DNA from: an uncultured bacterium
GTDB taxonomy: Bacteria; Chloroflexota; Anaerolineae; J036; Brachytrichaceae
Length of the DNA: 51,135 nucleotides
Assembly: GCA_903873965.1 (NCBI GenBank)
Contig: CAIQQO010000258.1
Location: 1 to 51,135 of the forward strand
Reading direction: 5' to 3'
In this document: positions 50,618 to 51,135 of the stretch, piece by piece
Layout: every line of letters starts with the position of its first letter
Numbering within the stretch: position 1 is the first letter of the stretch
Program-made: the position numbers and the translations under genes
Notes under the pieces: generated by a model
Told to the model about the DNA's origin: nothing
The model's input: the letters and a program-made list of their open reading frames with translations, nothing else
Database searches by the model: none

Positions 50618-51135
50618 ATGCTGAACTTCTTTCCTTTCCTTGCCTATGTCGTGGTGACCACGTTCACCCCCGGACCCAACAACATCATGGCGATGTCCAA
50701 TGCCCTGCGCTATGGCTATCGACGCACATTTGGGTTCCTGACCGGCATGACGGCCGGTTTCTTTGTCGTTATGCTCGCGTGCGGTTTACTGAATGTGGCG
50801 CTGGCGAACCTCATCCCCAGGTACACTTCTGGCTGAACCTCGCGGGAGCCGCTTATCTGCTGTTTCTGGCTGCGCATCTTGTCTTCTCCCGCCCTCAGAA
50901 AGCAGACAACACCCCGGAGAAGCTGAACACCTTTGGCGCGGGCTTCGGGCTGCAGTTTGTAAACCTTAAAGTCATCCTCTACGGGGTAACGGTCTTTTCT
51001 CTGTTCATTACACCCGTGTACCAGAACCCCCTCGTCGTCGGGCTGTTCGCCTTCCTGCTGGCCGGCGTGGGTTTCACCTCAATCTCCTGTTGGGCGGTGG
51101 GCGGCAACCTGTTCCGCAATTTCCTCAAGAAATAT
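50618..51135 (+). pseudogene. LysE-family transporter, frameshifted and cut by the window end
   Basis: The first frame starts with TPGPNNIMAM and stops at 50834-50836 after about 72 residues. The LysE sequence continues in the frame one base away from about 50824: VHFWLNLAGAAYLLFLAAH, then LKVILYGVTVF, up to the last base. The shift lies at the CCCC run at 50815-50818, where one missing C would explain it. This could be a true mutation or a sequencing error. The rest lies outside the window. Confidence 0.75.

Overview
The window is a densely packed bacterial chromosome segment of moderately high GC with no rRNA, tRNA, CRISPR array, transposase or phage gene that I can see. It most likely comes from the phylum Chloroflexota (Anaerolineae-like). 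That placement is an inference from gene content: MalT/LuxR regulators, lipoprotein sugar-binding proteins with Tat signals, a DUF4432 epimerase next to a sugar ABC transporter, kinase plus FHA signalling, and many small dispersed repeats between and inside genes. The order rpsU-yqeY-pgpH-ybeY is a widely conserved bacterial housekeeping block.

Layout. 0.05-2.7 kb (minus): a four-gene set with a coiled-coil membrane protein, a small membrane protein, the flavinyltransferase ApbE and a bis-heme ferric-reductase-like protein. 2.9-5.2 kb: an OmpR-type response regulator and its histidine kinase. 5.2-6.0 kb: an unfamiliar gene apparently split in two by one in-frame stop. 6.0-12.8 kb (minus): an MDR dehydrogenase, a shortened MalT-like regulator, a membrane protein, two overlapping SDR oxidoreductases and a nitronate-monooxygenase-like flavoprotein. 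13.1 kb: rmuC. 14.5-20.3 kb: a methyltransferase remnant, a sulfatase, a DinB protein, a large (alpha/alpha)6-barrel protein and an aspartylglucosaminidase. 20.6-25.7 kb: an ABC-2 export system with HlyD-type adaptor. 25.7-30.4 kb: a DUF4432 epimerase divergent from a three-gene sugar ABC importer. 31.1-33.6 kb: carboxyltransferase, OadG-like and biotin-carrier subunits of a decarboxylase or carboxylase. 33.6-40.4 kb: a beta-propeller protein, then ybeY, pgpH, yqeY and rpsU (minus), and lepA (plus). 40.4-51.1 kb: a Cas4/RecB-like nuclease, a VOC protein, a heterodimeric ABC exporter, an anaerobic sulfatase-maturase-like radical SAM enzyme coupled to a Trm11-like methyltransferase, an FHA/winged-helix regulator with a Ser/Thr kinase, an EamA transporter and a frameshifted LysE transporter cut by the window end.

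How the genes may work together. The Cys-type sulfatase (15-16 kb) needs formylglycine, and a candidate maturase lies 30 kb away. The sulfatase, the six-hairpin protein and the aspartylglucosaminidase all lack signal peptides. With the sugar importer they suggest intracellular processing of imported, possibly sulfated or Asn-linked, oligosaccharides (inference). The FHA/winged-helix protein and the membrane kinase look like a phospho-signalling pair.

Most unusual signals: (1) several families of short GC-rich repeats that appear to have inserted in frame into coding genes (a MalT-like regulator twice, an SDR, ybeY); (2) a TAA stop and ATG restart held in the loop of a perfect hairpin between two same-frame ORFs; (3) many genes whose -10 box sits 6-9 bases from the start codon, implying leaderless mRNAs; (4) the flavinylation/ferric-reductase operon with uncharacterised membrane partners.
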